Shown here: positions 33,238 through 41,727 of the stretch, piece after piece
Layout of the letters: every line of letters starts with the position of its first letter
Position numbering within the stretch: the first letter of the stretch is position 1
Assembly: GCA_017502915.1 (NCBI GenBank)
Contig: JAFVUB010000003.1
Coordinates: 1-64,000, forward strand
DNA from: Clostridia bacterium
GTDB lineage: Bacteria; Bacillota; Clostridia; Oscillospirales; CAG-272
Direction of reading: 5' to 3'
DNA: 64,000 bases
The notes under the pieces: generated by a model
Seen by the model: only the letters and a program-made list of their open reading frames with translations
Told to the model about the DNA's origin: nothing
Database searches by the model: none
Translations under genes and position numbers: made by a program

Positions 33238-34758
33238 ATGCAGGATAACAAAAGGCCTACCGAAAACGACGTCAATTCGTCGAGCTCGGGCGAAAAAAAG
33301 CGCACAAAAACCTTTTATATAAGACTTACGATAATTTACGCCGTGTGCATTTTGTTGCTTTTGTTGGTCGTCAATTACGATTCGTTTGCAGCCACTATAA
33401 ATAAATTCACATCAGTCCTGATGCCGTTACTCTATGGTGCCGTTATAGCGTACCTATGCAACCCACTATATAATCTGTTCTTTGACAGGTGCCTTGCACG
33501 CCTGAAGTCGATACGTTGGAGAAAAATACTGTCTCTGGTATTGACCTACGTCGTCGTTATTATTTTGATATTTGCTATGCTGTTCATTCTGATACAGCAG
33601 CTCATAGTCAGTGTACAAAACTTCCTCGCCAACATCGAGACCTACATCAAAAACGCCGAAGCATTCATATTTGACATCATCGACAATCTTGATTTTATCA
33701 AATCCGAAAACGAGCTTGGAGGCGAGCCTACCGTCCCGGAGATAACCGGACCGGGCACTGAAAATGACACTGTTATTCCCTCCGATACAGATGACTTGGG
33801 TAATTCTGTCATAGATCCCAACGAGCAGGTTCAGATCTTTGACTTTGCCTTTACCAAAGAAAGTCTCGTTAAGCTTATCTCCGGATTCTTTGACGACTAC
33901 AAAGCAATAATATCGAATGTTGGAAACGCCATAGTTCAGTCCGGAACCACCGCCGCCGTAACCGTTTTTAACGTCTTCCTCGGCTTTATTTTCTCGATCT
34001 ATATCCTCACGGAAAAGGATATGATCTGTGCGAAGGCAAAGAAGCTAACCATGTCTTGCTTCAGACCCGATCGTGCAAAGCGCTATATAGCGCTTTGCAA
34101 TTATTCAAACGGCAAGATAGGGCATTTTATAAAAGGAAAGATCGTAGAATCGGTCATCGTTGGAATTCTCGCGTATATTGCATTTATCATATTCGGCATT
34201 CCCGCACCGCTCATGATCGCTATGATCGTTGCTATAATGAATATGATCCCGGTCTTCGGACCCTTCCTCGGCGCTATTCCGGCGGCTCTTCTGGTTCTGA
34301 TCATGGATCCCTCGAAGACCATTGTATACATCATAATCGTTATAATAATCATGCAGATAAACGGAAACTATATCTCTCCCAGGATCGTTGGAAACAGCAC
34401 CGGTCTAACTCCTCTCGGAGCTATGACCGCCCTCATTCTTATGAGCGGATATTTCGGCGTTATCGGTATGTTTATCGGTATTCCGATATCGGCTATCGTC
34501 ACCGAGCTTTTGTGGCGCGAGATGAATTCTCGCCTTGAGGAACGCGGCCTGTCCGACAATCTTGACGACTACTATTCCGAAAAGGCTCTGGCTGTTCTTA
34601 ACGAGGAAAGAGCGCATCCCTCTCACGGCAGAAATCTGACTGCCATCGTAGTAGACGAGGCGGTTCTACTCTTCAATCTTGTTTTCAGACGTCGCAAGAA
34701 CAGCAAAAAAAGCACGGCATCTAAAGCCAAAAAGGAAGATTCCAACACCAAAAAATAA
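33238..34758 (+). CDS. AI-2E transporter (TqsA/YtvI) family permease
   Basis: 506 residues. About eight membrane segments: an early pair (20-75), one near 100-120, a long extracytoplasmic Asp/Pro-rich insert (about 150-215), and the conserved C-terminal block GKIVESVIVGILAYIAF, GIPAPLMIAMIVAIMNMIPVFGPFLGAIPA. Family members include TqsA, sodium/proton antiporters and the sporulation-linked YtvI; the substrate cannot be told. The Lys/Ser-rich tail (about 470-506) is cytosolic. Its 3' end lies 16 bp before htpG. Confidence 0.88.
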   Translation: MQDNKRPTENDVNSSSSGEKKRTKTFYIRLTIIYAVCILLLLLVVNYDSFAATINKFTSVLMPLLYGAVIAYLCNPLYNLFFDRCLARLKSIRWRKILSLVLTYVVVIILIFAMLFILIQQLIVSVQNFLANIETYIKNAEAFIFDIIDNLDFIKSENELGGEPTVPEITGPGTENDTVIPSDTDDLGNSVIDPNEQVQIFDFAFTKESLVKLISGFFDDYKAIISNVGNAIVQSGTTAAVTVFNVFLGFIFSIYILTEKDMICAKAKKLTMSCFRPDRAKRYIALCNYSNGKIGHFIKGKIVESVIVGILAYIAFIIFGIPAPLMIAMIVAIMNMIPVFGPFLGAIPAALLVLIMDPSKTIVYIIIVIIIMQINGNYISPRIVGNSTGLTPLGAMTALILMSGYFGVIGMFIGIPISAIVTELLWREMNSRLEERGLSDNLDDYYSEKALAVLNEERAHPSHGRNLTAIVVDEAVLLFNLVFRRRKNSKKSTASKAKKEDSNTKK

Positions 34759-34774
34759 CTCCCGGAGAAAAAAC

Positions 34775-36607
34775 ATGTCTGATAATATCAAAAAAGGCGG
34801 GATCTCTGTTGAGACCCACCACATATTCCCTATCATAAAAAAGTGGCTTTATTCCGAAAAGGATATCTTTCTGCGTGAGATAGTTTCAAACGCGACCGAT
34901 GCCATAACCAAGCTCAAGCGCCTTATCTCGCTTGGCGAAGCTGCAGAAAACGAAGCTCCCTTCCGCATAGACGTTATCTGTGACAAGGAGGCGGGAACGC
35001 TGACCGTCAAGGATAACGGAATCGGTATGACCGAGGAAGAGCTCGAAAAATACATCTGTAACATCGCACTGTCCGGTGCTTTGGACTTTATACAAAAATA
35101 TGAAGCTCAGGACGATTCTGCAAGCTCGGGGATAATCGGGCATTTCGGTCTCGGCTTTTATTCCTCGTTTATGGTAGCCGATAGAGTCGAGCTGGTCACA
35201 AAGTCGTATAACGGAGACAAGGCAGTTCGCTGGGTGTGTAACGACGCCGGAGAATACGAGATCACCGAAGCCGAGCGTGAGGGTTGCGGAACCGATATCA
35301 TAATGCATATCAACGACGGTGAGGATTATCTCGAGCTTTCGAAGCTTCGCGCCGTCCTTGATAAATACTGTGACTTTATGCCGGTGGATATTTATCTTAG
35401 CGACGCCACCGACACGAAGGAAGACGGAAACCCCATAAACGAGACCTGTCCGCTTTGGCAAAAAACGATCTCCGAATGCTCGGACGAGGACTACAAAGCC
35501 TTCTATCACAAGGTCTTCAACGACGTGCGCGATCCGCTTTTCTGGGTTCACATCAACGCAGATTACCCCCTGAACTTCAAGGGCATCCTCTACTTCCCCC
35601 GCATCGGAAATGAATACGAGTCTATTGAGGGTCAGGTCAAGCTGTACTATAATCAGGTCTTCGTTGCCGACAATATAAAAGAGGTAATTCCCGAATATCT
35701 TTTGATGCTCAAGGGCGTGCTTGACTGCCCCGAGCTGCCTCTCAACGTTTCGAGAAGCTATCTTCAAACCAATTCGTACGTTTCGAAGGTATCGTCTCAT
35801 ATCGTTAAAAAGGTTGCGGACAAGCTGAACTTTATGCTTCACAACGAGCGAGAGAATTACGAAAAGGCTTGGGGCGCTATCGGAAGCTTTATCGAATACG
35901 CCTGTCTGCGCGACCGTAAGTTCTACGACCGTGTCAAGGATTCAATGCTGATGCAGCTGACCGACAAGCGTTTCGTAACTCTCCCCGAATATCTCGAAAA
36001 CGCGAAGGACACCAACGAGAACACAGTTTACTATGCCACGGACCGCTCCTTGCAGTCCCAGTATATCTCTCTGCTTAATGCAAACGGTATTGACGTTGCT
36101 CTGATGGAGCACGTGGTCGACACGCAGTTCGCGGCAATGCTTGAGGACTTCGACGGCAAGGTAAAGTATCTGCGAGTTGACGCCGACGTTGCAAACGCCA
36201 TCAAGCTCGACGAATCGGTTGACGAAAGCGAAAAGCTTGCCGAGCTTTTCAAAAAGGCAAGTAAAAACGATCGTCTGTCTGTGTCGTTCAGCGCGCTCAA
36301 GGATGAAAGCATTCCTGCTCTTCTGAACGTTTCGGAGGAATCCCGCCGAATGGAGGAGATGATGAAGCTCTACGCGAGCCGACTCCCCGATATGGACGGC
36401 AGTTATCCAACCGAGATGTCACTTATCATAAACACAAGATCCCCGCTGATCGAAAAGCTGGAAGACCTTGCCGAAAGCGAGCCCAACAAGGCAGAAATGA
36501 TGGCTTCTTATATATATAAGCTTTCTCTTCTGTCGCAAAAGAAGTTCTCAGCCGATGAAATGAACGGATTTCTGGCAGACGGATTTGCTCTGCTCTCTTT
36601 ACTTTGA
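34775..36607 (+). CDS. htpG: molecular chaperone HtpG (Hsp90)
   Basis: 610 residues from ATG 34775 with CGGAGA upstream. GHKL ATPase domain: KDIFLREIVSNATDAITKLK, DNGIGMTEEEL, GHFGLGFYSSFMVAD; middle domain LYYNQVFVADNI-type, LPLNVSRSYLQ; C-terminal dimerisation region. A cytosolic ATP-dependent chaperone. Somewhat shorter than the E. coli protein. The stop overlaps the next gene's start (TGATG), giving translational coupling to an unrelated PDT-fold protein. Confidence 0.95.
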   Translation: MSDNIKKGGISVETHHIFPIIKKWLYSEKDIFLREIVSNATDAITKLKRLISLGEAAENEAPFRIDVICDKEAGTLTVKDNGIGMTEEELEKYICNIALSGALDFIQKYEAQDDSASSGIIGHFGLGFYSSFMVADRVELVTKSYNGDKAVRWVCNDAGEYEITEAEREGCGTDIIMHINDGEDYLELSKLRAVLDKYCDFMPVDIYLSDATDTKEDGNPINETCPLWQKTISECSDEDYKAFYHKVFNDVRDPLFWVHINADYPLNFKGILYFPRIGNEYESIEGQVKLYYNQVFVADNIKEVIPEYLLMLKGVLDCPELPLNVSRSYLQTNSYVSKVSSHIVKKVADKLNFMLHNERENYEKAWGAIGSFIEYACLRDRKFYDRVKDSMLMQLTDKRFVTLPEYLENAKDTNENTVYYATDRSLQSQYISLLNANGIDVALMEHVVDTQFAAMLEDFDGKVKYLRVDADVANAIKLDESVDESEKLAELFKKASKNDRLSVSFSALKDESIPALLNVSEESRRMEEMMKLYASRLPDMDGSYPTEMSLIINTRSPLIEKLEDLAESEPNKAEMMASYIYKLSLLSQKKFSADEMNGFLADGFALLSLL

Positions 36608-37500
36608 TGAGAGAACGTTACGCTAATACCGGTAACCGAGGCGTTGACGCCGTGTTATCCGGGATCCGCGAATTAGATGAAAGGCAAAGGCTTGAGCTTG
36701 AATCCAGGCGGGCGCAGATGCACGAGTTAGTGTCGTCTATAGCTTATGAATGCAACGGTGATCCCGAGGCTCTTCTCAGAGCACTTCAGGAAACACGTCC
36801 GTTATATAAAAGCGCTCTGTCGGTCTACGAAAGGATCGCAGTATGCCGCGAGCTTATTTCGCTGTGTCCGGCTCTTGAGATCGGCAGATCGTTACCCTTC
36901 AACTCACTTGAAGCGTTGCCCGAAGAAGCAATAAACAAGATTGCTTTTGTTGAAAACAATTATACGAATGAAGCGTTTTCTCGTATCTCAAGGCAACTCG
37001 AGCTTGCAACGCCGGTTTTCACAAGAAGCTTTGACGAGCTTTGCGAGCGCGTTTATAACGGCGAGGTTGAATTTGGTATTCTGCCCGTTGAAAGCACCGA
37101 TAACGGCAAGCTTCTGTATTTCTATTCTCTTATAAACAAATACGAGCTGAAGATCGCCGCGGTCTGTTCGGTCGACACGTCCGACCTTGGAAGCACGACC
37201 TTTGCTCTGATCAGAAAAAGCATCGAATATCCGCGTCTTCGCTTTGGAAAGCCCGATATGCTCGAGCTGTTCGTGACACAGACCGAAAACGACAGCTTCT
37301 CGGATATTCTGACGGCGTCAGAGCTTTGCTCAATGAAGCTTTACCGTGTAGACTCCCTGCCCCTTTCATATCGAAGCGAAAGCTTCATAACCTGCCCCGT
37401 ATTTCGCGCCACGGACGCCGAGATCGACGTATTCCTACTTTATATGGCACTCGATTTTCCGCAGTATACTCCGATCGGGATCTACTCTTATTTAGAATAA
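36607..37500 (+). CDS. prephenate dehydratase-fold protein, divergent
   Basis: 297 residues. The N-terminal 90 residues are helical, resembling a chorismate-mutase-like segment. The region about 115-215 (AFVENNYTNEAFSRIS, YNGEVEFGILPVESTDNGKL, STTFALIRKS) follows the prephenate-dehydratase pattern VExGxxdxGVvPiENSxxG. However, the catalytic Thr-Arg-Phe motif of true PheA is not recognisable, and no ACT-like regulatory motif (ESRP) was seen at the C-terminus. It may be an unorthodox PDT or a binding protein. Coupled to htpG by a TGATG overlap. Confidence 0.6.
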   Translation: MRERYANTGNRGVDAVLSGIRELDERQRLELESRRAQMHELVSSIAYECNGDPEALLRALQETRPLYKSALSVYERIAVCRELISLCPALEIGRSLPFNSLEALPEEAINKIAFVENNYTNEAFSRISRQLELATPVFTRSFDELCERVYNGEVEFGILPVESTDNGKLLYFYSLINKYELKIAAVCSVDTSDLGSTTFALIRKSIEYPRLRFGKPDMLELFVTQTENDSFSDILTASELCSMKLYRVDSLPLSYRSESFITCPVFRATDAEIDVFLLYMALDFPQYTPIGIYSYLE

Positions 37501-37532
37501 AATCAACCGTTCAAAAACGGTATGGAGGTATT

Positions 37533-37796
37533 ATGTCAACCATTATTTCATACACTACAAAAGGAACCTGCGCTCGAAACATAGAGCTTGAGATCGAGGG
37601 GAACGTTGTAAAGCAGGCTCGCTTTGTCGGCGGCTGTCACGGAAACACACAGGGTGTTGCGGCGCTCGTCAGGGGTATGTCTGTCGACGAGGTCATAGCA
37701 AGACTGGACGGTATCCGTTGCGGCTCCAAGCCAACTTCCTGCCCCGATCAGCTCGCCTGCGCGCTGAGGGAATATAAAAGCAAAGCAAACGATTAA
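37533..37796 (+). CDS. TSCPD-domain protein (TIGR03905 family)
   Basis: 87 residues, ribosome-binding site TGGAGG. GTCARNIELEIEGN, VGGCHGNTQGVAALVRG and CGSKPTSCPDQLACAL carry the conserved cysteines and the name-giving TSCPD motif. The domain also occurs at the C-terminus of B12-dependent ribonucleotide reductases (NrdJ) as a possible metal or nucleic-acid binding module; here it stands alone. Function unknown. Confidence 0.9.
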   Translation: MSTIISYTTKGTCARNIELEIEGNVVKQARFVGGCHGNTQGVAALVRGMSVDEVIARLDGIRCGSKPTSCPDQLACALREYKSKAND

Positions 37797-37811
37797 TTGG
37801 AGGTCGCGATC

Positions 37812-39536
37812 GTGTCTGACTATCTTTCAAACTACAATAAATGGCTCAATTCGGACAAGCTCACCGAGGACGAAAAGAAAGAGCTTCTTTCAATAGCCTC
37901 GGATGACAAGGAGATCCGTGAGCGTTTCACTGCCGGACTTGAGTTCGGAACTGCAGGTCTTCGCGGAACCATGAAGACCGGTATGAACGCCATGAACGTT
38001 CACACCGTTGCGCTTGCAACGCAGGGTCTTTCTAACTATATAATAAAAGTTGGAAGAAAGGACGAGAGTGTCGTTATCGGCTTTGACAGTCGAAACAACT
38101 CGCGGCTTTTTGCCGAGACCGCCGCACGCGTTCTTGCCGCAAACGGCATCCACGCCTATCTTTTTGACGACATTCGTCCAACGCCTGAGATCTCTTTTGC
38201 TCTTCGCGAGCTTTCCTGCGTTGCCGGCATAAACGTCACCGCATCTCACAATCCCAAGGAATACAACGGCTACAAGGCTTACTGGGACGACGGCGCTCAG
38301 CTCTCTCTCGAGTCTGCCGATGCGGTTTCCGCTGAAATAAACAGAACCGACATCTTCGCCGACGTCAAGTTCATCTCGCTTGACGAGGCAATGAGATCAG
38401 GTCTTGTCACCCTTGTCGGTGACGAGATCGACGAGAAGTATCTCGCCGTAGTTCAGGCTCAGTCGGTCAACCCCGACATCGTCAGAGCTGTTGCCGACGA
38501 GCTGAAGATAGTATACAGCCCGCTTCACGGCTGCGGATATAAGCTCGTTCCCGAGATCCTTCGCCGTCAGGGATTCAAGCATATATATATGGTTCCCGAG
38601 CAGGCAAAGCCGGACGGAAACTTCCCCACCGTAAAGAAGCCGAATCCCGAGTACCGCGAGACCTTTGAGCTTGGTATCGCACTCGCTAACGAGATCGGCA
38701 GCGATCTGATCTTTGCTACCGACCCCGATGCCGACCGCATCGGTGCCGTTGCAAGAAATGCGAGCGGCGAGTTCGTTAGCATTACCGGAAACCAGATGGG
38801 CGCCCTTTTGCTTGACTATATCCTCACGGCTTACGAGGACACGAACACGATGCCTGCCGAGCCTTATGCTATAAAAACCATCGTTTCCACCGAGCTTGTT
38901 GGCAAGATATGTGCCGCACATAACGTAAAGCTCTATAACGTTCTGACCGGCTTTAAGTTCATCGGCGAGGTCATTAAGAATCACGAAAAGATGGGTCACG
39001 GTAGCTTCGTATTCGGCTTTGAGGAAAGCTACGGATATCTCAAGGGCACTTACGCTCGCGACAAGGACGCCGTCGTTGCCTCTATGCTGGTTGGCGAGAT
39101 GGCAGCATATTATAAGTCCAAGGGCATGACCCTGATAGACGCACTCGAGGATCTTTGGAACCGTATGGGATTTTCCTACGAGCTTACCGAAGAGCTTTAT
39201 ATCAAAGGGCTTGACGGTGCTGCCCGCATTCGCGCTATTATGGAAGCCTTCAGAAGCAACGCTCCCTCCGAGCTCGGCGGAGTCACCGTCGTCCGCGTTG
39301 GAGATTACAGAGAGGGTTACTTTACCGACACCGCTACGGGTGAGCGTACCCCGACTGGTCTTCCTCAGTCGAACGTTATGTACTTTGAGCTTGCAAACGG
39401 CGATATTGTCATTGCCCGTCCCTCGGGAACCGAGCCTAAGATCAAGTTCTATTACCTCATAACATCGGTCTCGAAGGACGACGTCGCTCCGCTCGTCGAA
39501 GCATACAAAGAATCTGTCAATGGCTATAATTCCTGA
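37812..39536 (+). CDS. phosphoglucomutase/phosphomannomutase
   Basis: 574 residues from GTG 37812, chosen for the GGAGGT ribosome-binding site at 37799-37804. Alpha-D-phosphohexomutase motifs: FGTAGLRGTMKTG, catalytic serine loop TASHNPKEYNGYK, metal loop DPDADR, sugar loop GFEESYGY and phosphate-binding RPSGTEPKIKFY. It interconverts hexose 1- and 6-phosphates for glycogen, nucleotide sugar and cell-wall metabolism. Overlaps the following gene by 17 bp. Confidence 0.95.
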   Translation: MSDYLSNYNKWLNSDKLTEDEKKELLSIASDDKEIRERFTAGLEFGTAGLRGTMKTGMNAMNVHTVALATQGLSNYIIKVGRKDESVVIGFDSRNNSRLFAETAARVLAANGIHAYLFDDIRPTPEISFALRELSCVAGINVTASHNPKEYNGYKAYWDDGAQLSLESADAVSAEINRTDIFADVKFISLDEAMRSGLVTLVGDEIDEKYLAVVQAQSVNPDIVRAVADELKIVYSPLHGCGYKLVPEILRRQGFKHIYMVPEQAKPDGNFPTVKKPNPEYRETFELGIALANEIGSDLIFATDPDADRIGAVARNASGEFVSITGNQMGALLLDYILTAYEDTNTMPAEPYAIKTIVSTELVGKICAAHNVKLYNVLTGFKFIGEVIKNHEKMGHGSFVFGFEESYGYLKGTYARDKDAVVASMLVGEMAAYYKSKGMTLIDALEDLWNRMGFSYELTEELYIKGLDGAARIRAIMEAFRSNAPSELGGVTVVRVGDYREGYFTDTATGERTPTGLPQSNVMYFELANGDIVIARPSGTEPKIKFYYLITSVSKDDVAPLVEAYKESVNGYNS

Positions 39537-40302
39537 AGTTCCGGTCAAATACCGTCTTCGCGTTGGGACGTATAACATTCGTGCAGGGGCTGACGTAGAC
39601 CGAGACGTGTCTGTCATCGCAGAGGACATCCGTGCGCTTGATCTTGATATAGTTGGTCTGCAAGAGGTGGACGTCTGTACGAAGCGTTCAAACCTGACCG
39701 ATCAGCTTCAAACGATCGCCGAGCTTGCCGGATATCCGTATTACCGATTCACCTTCTGCATAGATTATCAAGACGGAGAATACGGTACGGCTATCCTTTC
39801 CAAGCATCCTATACTGGAGTATAAGACCGTCAAGCTCTATTCCGAAGGAGTTGAAGAGAGAGCGATCGGTTGCGCTGTCGTTGAAGTGAACGATGAGCAG
39901 ATCCATTATTTTAACACCCACCTTTCGATCGAGGATAGCTTTATACGGTCGCTTCAGTTCGCGCAGATCGCAGGAATTCTTGCCGACTTCAAGAAGCTTT
40001 CCGAAAGCAACGACTATATCGTGACCGGAGACTTTAATACCGAGCATATGCTTGAGTTCAGAATCTTTCCCGACCGCGCATTGGTCAACCACGGAGAAAT
40101 GAAGACCTTCCCCGCCACGAACCAAGCGATCGACAATATAATAGTTTCCCCTCATTGGCAGATCGAGGAATACGGCATGGTTGAGACCGGACACTCGGAT
40201 CATCATATGCTGTACGCCGTCCTTGCCAAAAGAGAGTATATCCCCGTGATACAGCCGAGACGACAGAGCAAAGAAGAAATTCTTTTTGGCAGAAAGCTAT
40301 AA
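39520..40302 (+). CDS. endonuclease/exonuclease/phosphatase (DNase I-fold) family protein
   Basis: 260 residues. EEP motifs: LRVGTYNIRAG, DIVGLQEVD, THLS, VTGDFNTE, AIDNIIVSP and the terminal GHSDHHML, giving the metal-binding Glu/Asp and catalytic His pair. Members hydrolyse phosphodiesters or phosphomonoesters in lipids, nucleic acids or sugars. No signal peptide, so cytosolic. Co-translated with the phosphohexomutase, which may hint at a sugar-phosphate or lipid substrate. Confidence 0.88.
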   Translation: MAIIPEVPVKYRLRVGTYNIRAGADVDRDVSVIAEDIRALDLDIVGLQEVDVCTKRSNLTDQLQTIAELAGYPYYRFTFCIDYQDGEYGTAILSKHPILEYKTVKLYSEGVEERAIGCAVVEVNDEQIHYFNTHLSIEDSFIRSLQFAQIAGILADFKKLSESNDYIVTGDFNTEHMLEFRIFPDRALVNHGEMKTFPATNQAIDNIIVSPHWQIEEYGMVETGHSDHHMLYAVLAKREYIPVIQPRRQSKEEILFGRKL

Positions 40303-40306
40303 AAAA

Positions 40307-40345
40307 AGTAACGACCCGACAGATCTTGTCGGGTCGTTACTTTTA
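40307..40345. terminator. bidirectional terminator
   Basis: AAGTAACGACCCGACA with TGTCGGGTCGTTACTT around GATCT, flanked by A7 and T-rich sequence, between convergent EEP and sigG genes. Confidence 0.9.
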
Positions 40346-41116
40346 TATCTGTTTTCTCATTCGTTCAAGAGCGCCCTTTTCAAGTCGGGATACCTGTGCC
40401 TGAGAAATTCCGATCTCGGAAGCGATCTCCATTTGAGTCTTGTTCTTAAAAAAGCGAAGCTCTATTATGGTCCTCTCTCTATCCGATAGCTTTTTCATTG
40501 CCTCCTTTAGCGCGATGTTCTCGAGCCACGCCTCGTCGGACGGATTCGTGTCGCTCAACTGGTCCATAAGATAAATAGAGTCTCCGTTCTCACTGTATAC
40601 CGGCTCGTAGAGCGAGACCGGCTCAACTATCGCCTCCATAGCACGAACGATGTTTTCCTTCTTCTCGCCCAAAAGCTCGGCAAGCTGGTCGATCGTCGGC
40701 TCGCACTGCTTATCTCTCATAAACTCCTCGCGAGCCTGAAGCGCCCTATACGCCGTATCCCTCATTGATCGGCTTATTCGTATGGCGTTGTTATCACGCA
40801 GATAACGGCGTATCTCGCCTATTATCATAGGAACGGCATAGGTTGAAAACTTGACGTCAAGGTCTGTGTTGAAGTTATCGACTGCTTTGACAAGCCCGAT
40901 ACAACCGACCTGAAAAAGATCGTCAAGCTCCTCGCGTCGATTATTAAATCGCTGGATTATACTTAAAACGAGTCTTAAATTACCGTAAATGAGTGTTTGT
41001 CGTGCTTCTTCGTCTCCTTCCTTGCATTTTTTCAAAAGTTCCTTTTTTTCGCTGTCGGTCAGCGTTTTGAGCTTTGCGGTGTTCACGCCGCAGATCTCTA
41101 CCTTGTTATAGTACAT
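40343..41116 (-). CDS. sigG: forespore RNA polymerase sigma-G factor
   Basis: 257 residues. The N-terminal NKVEICGVNTAKLKTLT is the sigma-G hallmark. Region 2 (RQTLIYGNLRLVLSIIQRF, DDLFQVGCIGLVKAVDNF, KFSTYAVPMIIGEIRRYLRD) and the region 4 HTH (IASEIGISQAQVSRLEKGAL) are complete. Sigma-G runs late forespore transcription, including spoVT. It stands apart from spoIIGA-sigE here, whereas in Bacillus all three are contiguous. Confidence 0.96.
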   Translation of the reverse strand: MYYNKVEICGVNTAKLKTLTDSEKKELLKKCKEGDEEARQTLIYGNLRLVLSIIQRFNNRREELDDLFQVGCIGLVKAVDNFNTDLDVKFSTYAVPMIIGEIRRYLRDNNAIRISRSMRDTAYRALQAREEFMRDKQCEPTIDQLAELLGEKKENIVRAMEAIVEPVSLYEPVYSENGDSIYLMDQLSDTNPSDEAWLENIALKEAMKKLSDRERTIIELRFFKNKTQMEIASEIGISQAQVSRLEKGALERMRKQI

Positions 41117-41146
41117 ATCGGCTCCCGTATTTTTTCGGTTACTGAA

Positions 41147-41177
41147 ATTATTGACAGAAGCCGTCTTGTATTATTCA
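41147..41177 (-). promoter_or_regulatory. possible sigma-F/G promoter of sigG
   Basis: Minus strand TGAATA (41177-41172), 18-bp spacer, CAATAAT (41153-41147). The -35 fits sigma-G, the -10 only partly (CATnnTA expected). Confidence 0.3.
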
Positions 41178-41216
41178 AGCTTTATCACTTGCCGTCTTTT
41201 GGCAAAAAAATAAGGT

Positions 41217-41250
41217 CATGGAAAACCATGACCTTATTTTCAGTTTCGTC
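41217..41250 (-). terminator. terminator of rplS
   Basis: AAAATAAGGTCATGG and CCATGACCTTATTTT around a 4-nt loop; the minus-strand transcript runs into U's. Confidence 0.9.
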
Positions 41251-41590
41251 AAATCTTCTCTTTGACCTTCGCTGCCTTACCGACCCTGCCACGCAGATAG
41301 TACAGCTTAGCACGTCTGACCTTACCCTGACGGGTGGTCTCGACCTTTACTACGTTGGGGGAGTGGACGGGGAACGTCTTCTCAACGCCGCAACCGTAAG
41401 AAACACGTCTTACAGTAAAGGTCTCGGAGATACCGCCGCCGTTCTTGGCAATAACCGTGCCCTCAAACAGCTGAATTCTTTCGCGGGAACCTTCCTTGAT
41501 TCGGCCGTGAACACGAACGTTGTCTCCAACCTTAATAGAAGGTACATTCTCCTTGAGCTGCTCATTTGTCAGAACCTTAATGAAATCCAT
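41249..41590 (-). CDS. rplS: 50S ribosomal protein L19
   Basis: 113 residues. [49 protein letters not shown] and [11 protein letters not shown] are diagnostic. It sits at the 30S-50S interface. Usually follows rpsP-rimM-trmD, but stands alone here with its own promoter and a leader of about 80 nt. Confidence 0.97.
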   Translation of the reverse strand: MDFIKVLTNEQLKENVPSIKVGDNVRVHGRIKEGSRERIQLFEGTVIAKNGGGISETFTVRRVSYGCGVEKTFPVHSPNVVKVETTRQGKVRRAKLYYLRGRVGKAAKVKEKI

Positions 41591-41674
41591 TTTGGGCCCT
41601 CCTTATCCGGGACATTCGTGCTTGAGCATTAATGCAGAGGACTGTCCGTTTTTTTCACCGCATGCGCGGCACAG
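41591..41674 (-). promoter_or_regulatory. rplS 5' leader, possible L19 autoregulatory structure
   Basis: The leader contains a CCGC...GCGG pairing near its 5' end (41655-41677) and an AAGGAGGG ribosome-binding site. L19 leaders are known in Firmicutes; a match to that class could not be verified by eye. Confidence 0.3.
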
Positions 41675-41679
41675 CGGAT

Positions 41680-41708
41680 ATTATACCATATATTGTTGCT
41701 TTTTGCAA
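41680..41708 (-). promoter_or_regulatory. sigma-A promoter of rplS
   Basis: Minus strand TTGCAA (41708-41703), 17-bp spacer, TGG-TATAAT (41685-41680). Same TTGCAA-17-TATAAT form as rpmE. Confidence 0.8.
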
Positions 41709-41727
41709 TAGTTTTTTCAAATATTTT

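Noticed and set aside
38397..39629. 410-codon open frame opposite the phosphohexomutase gene
   Set aside because: A shadow of a gene with all active-site loops intact.
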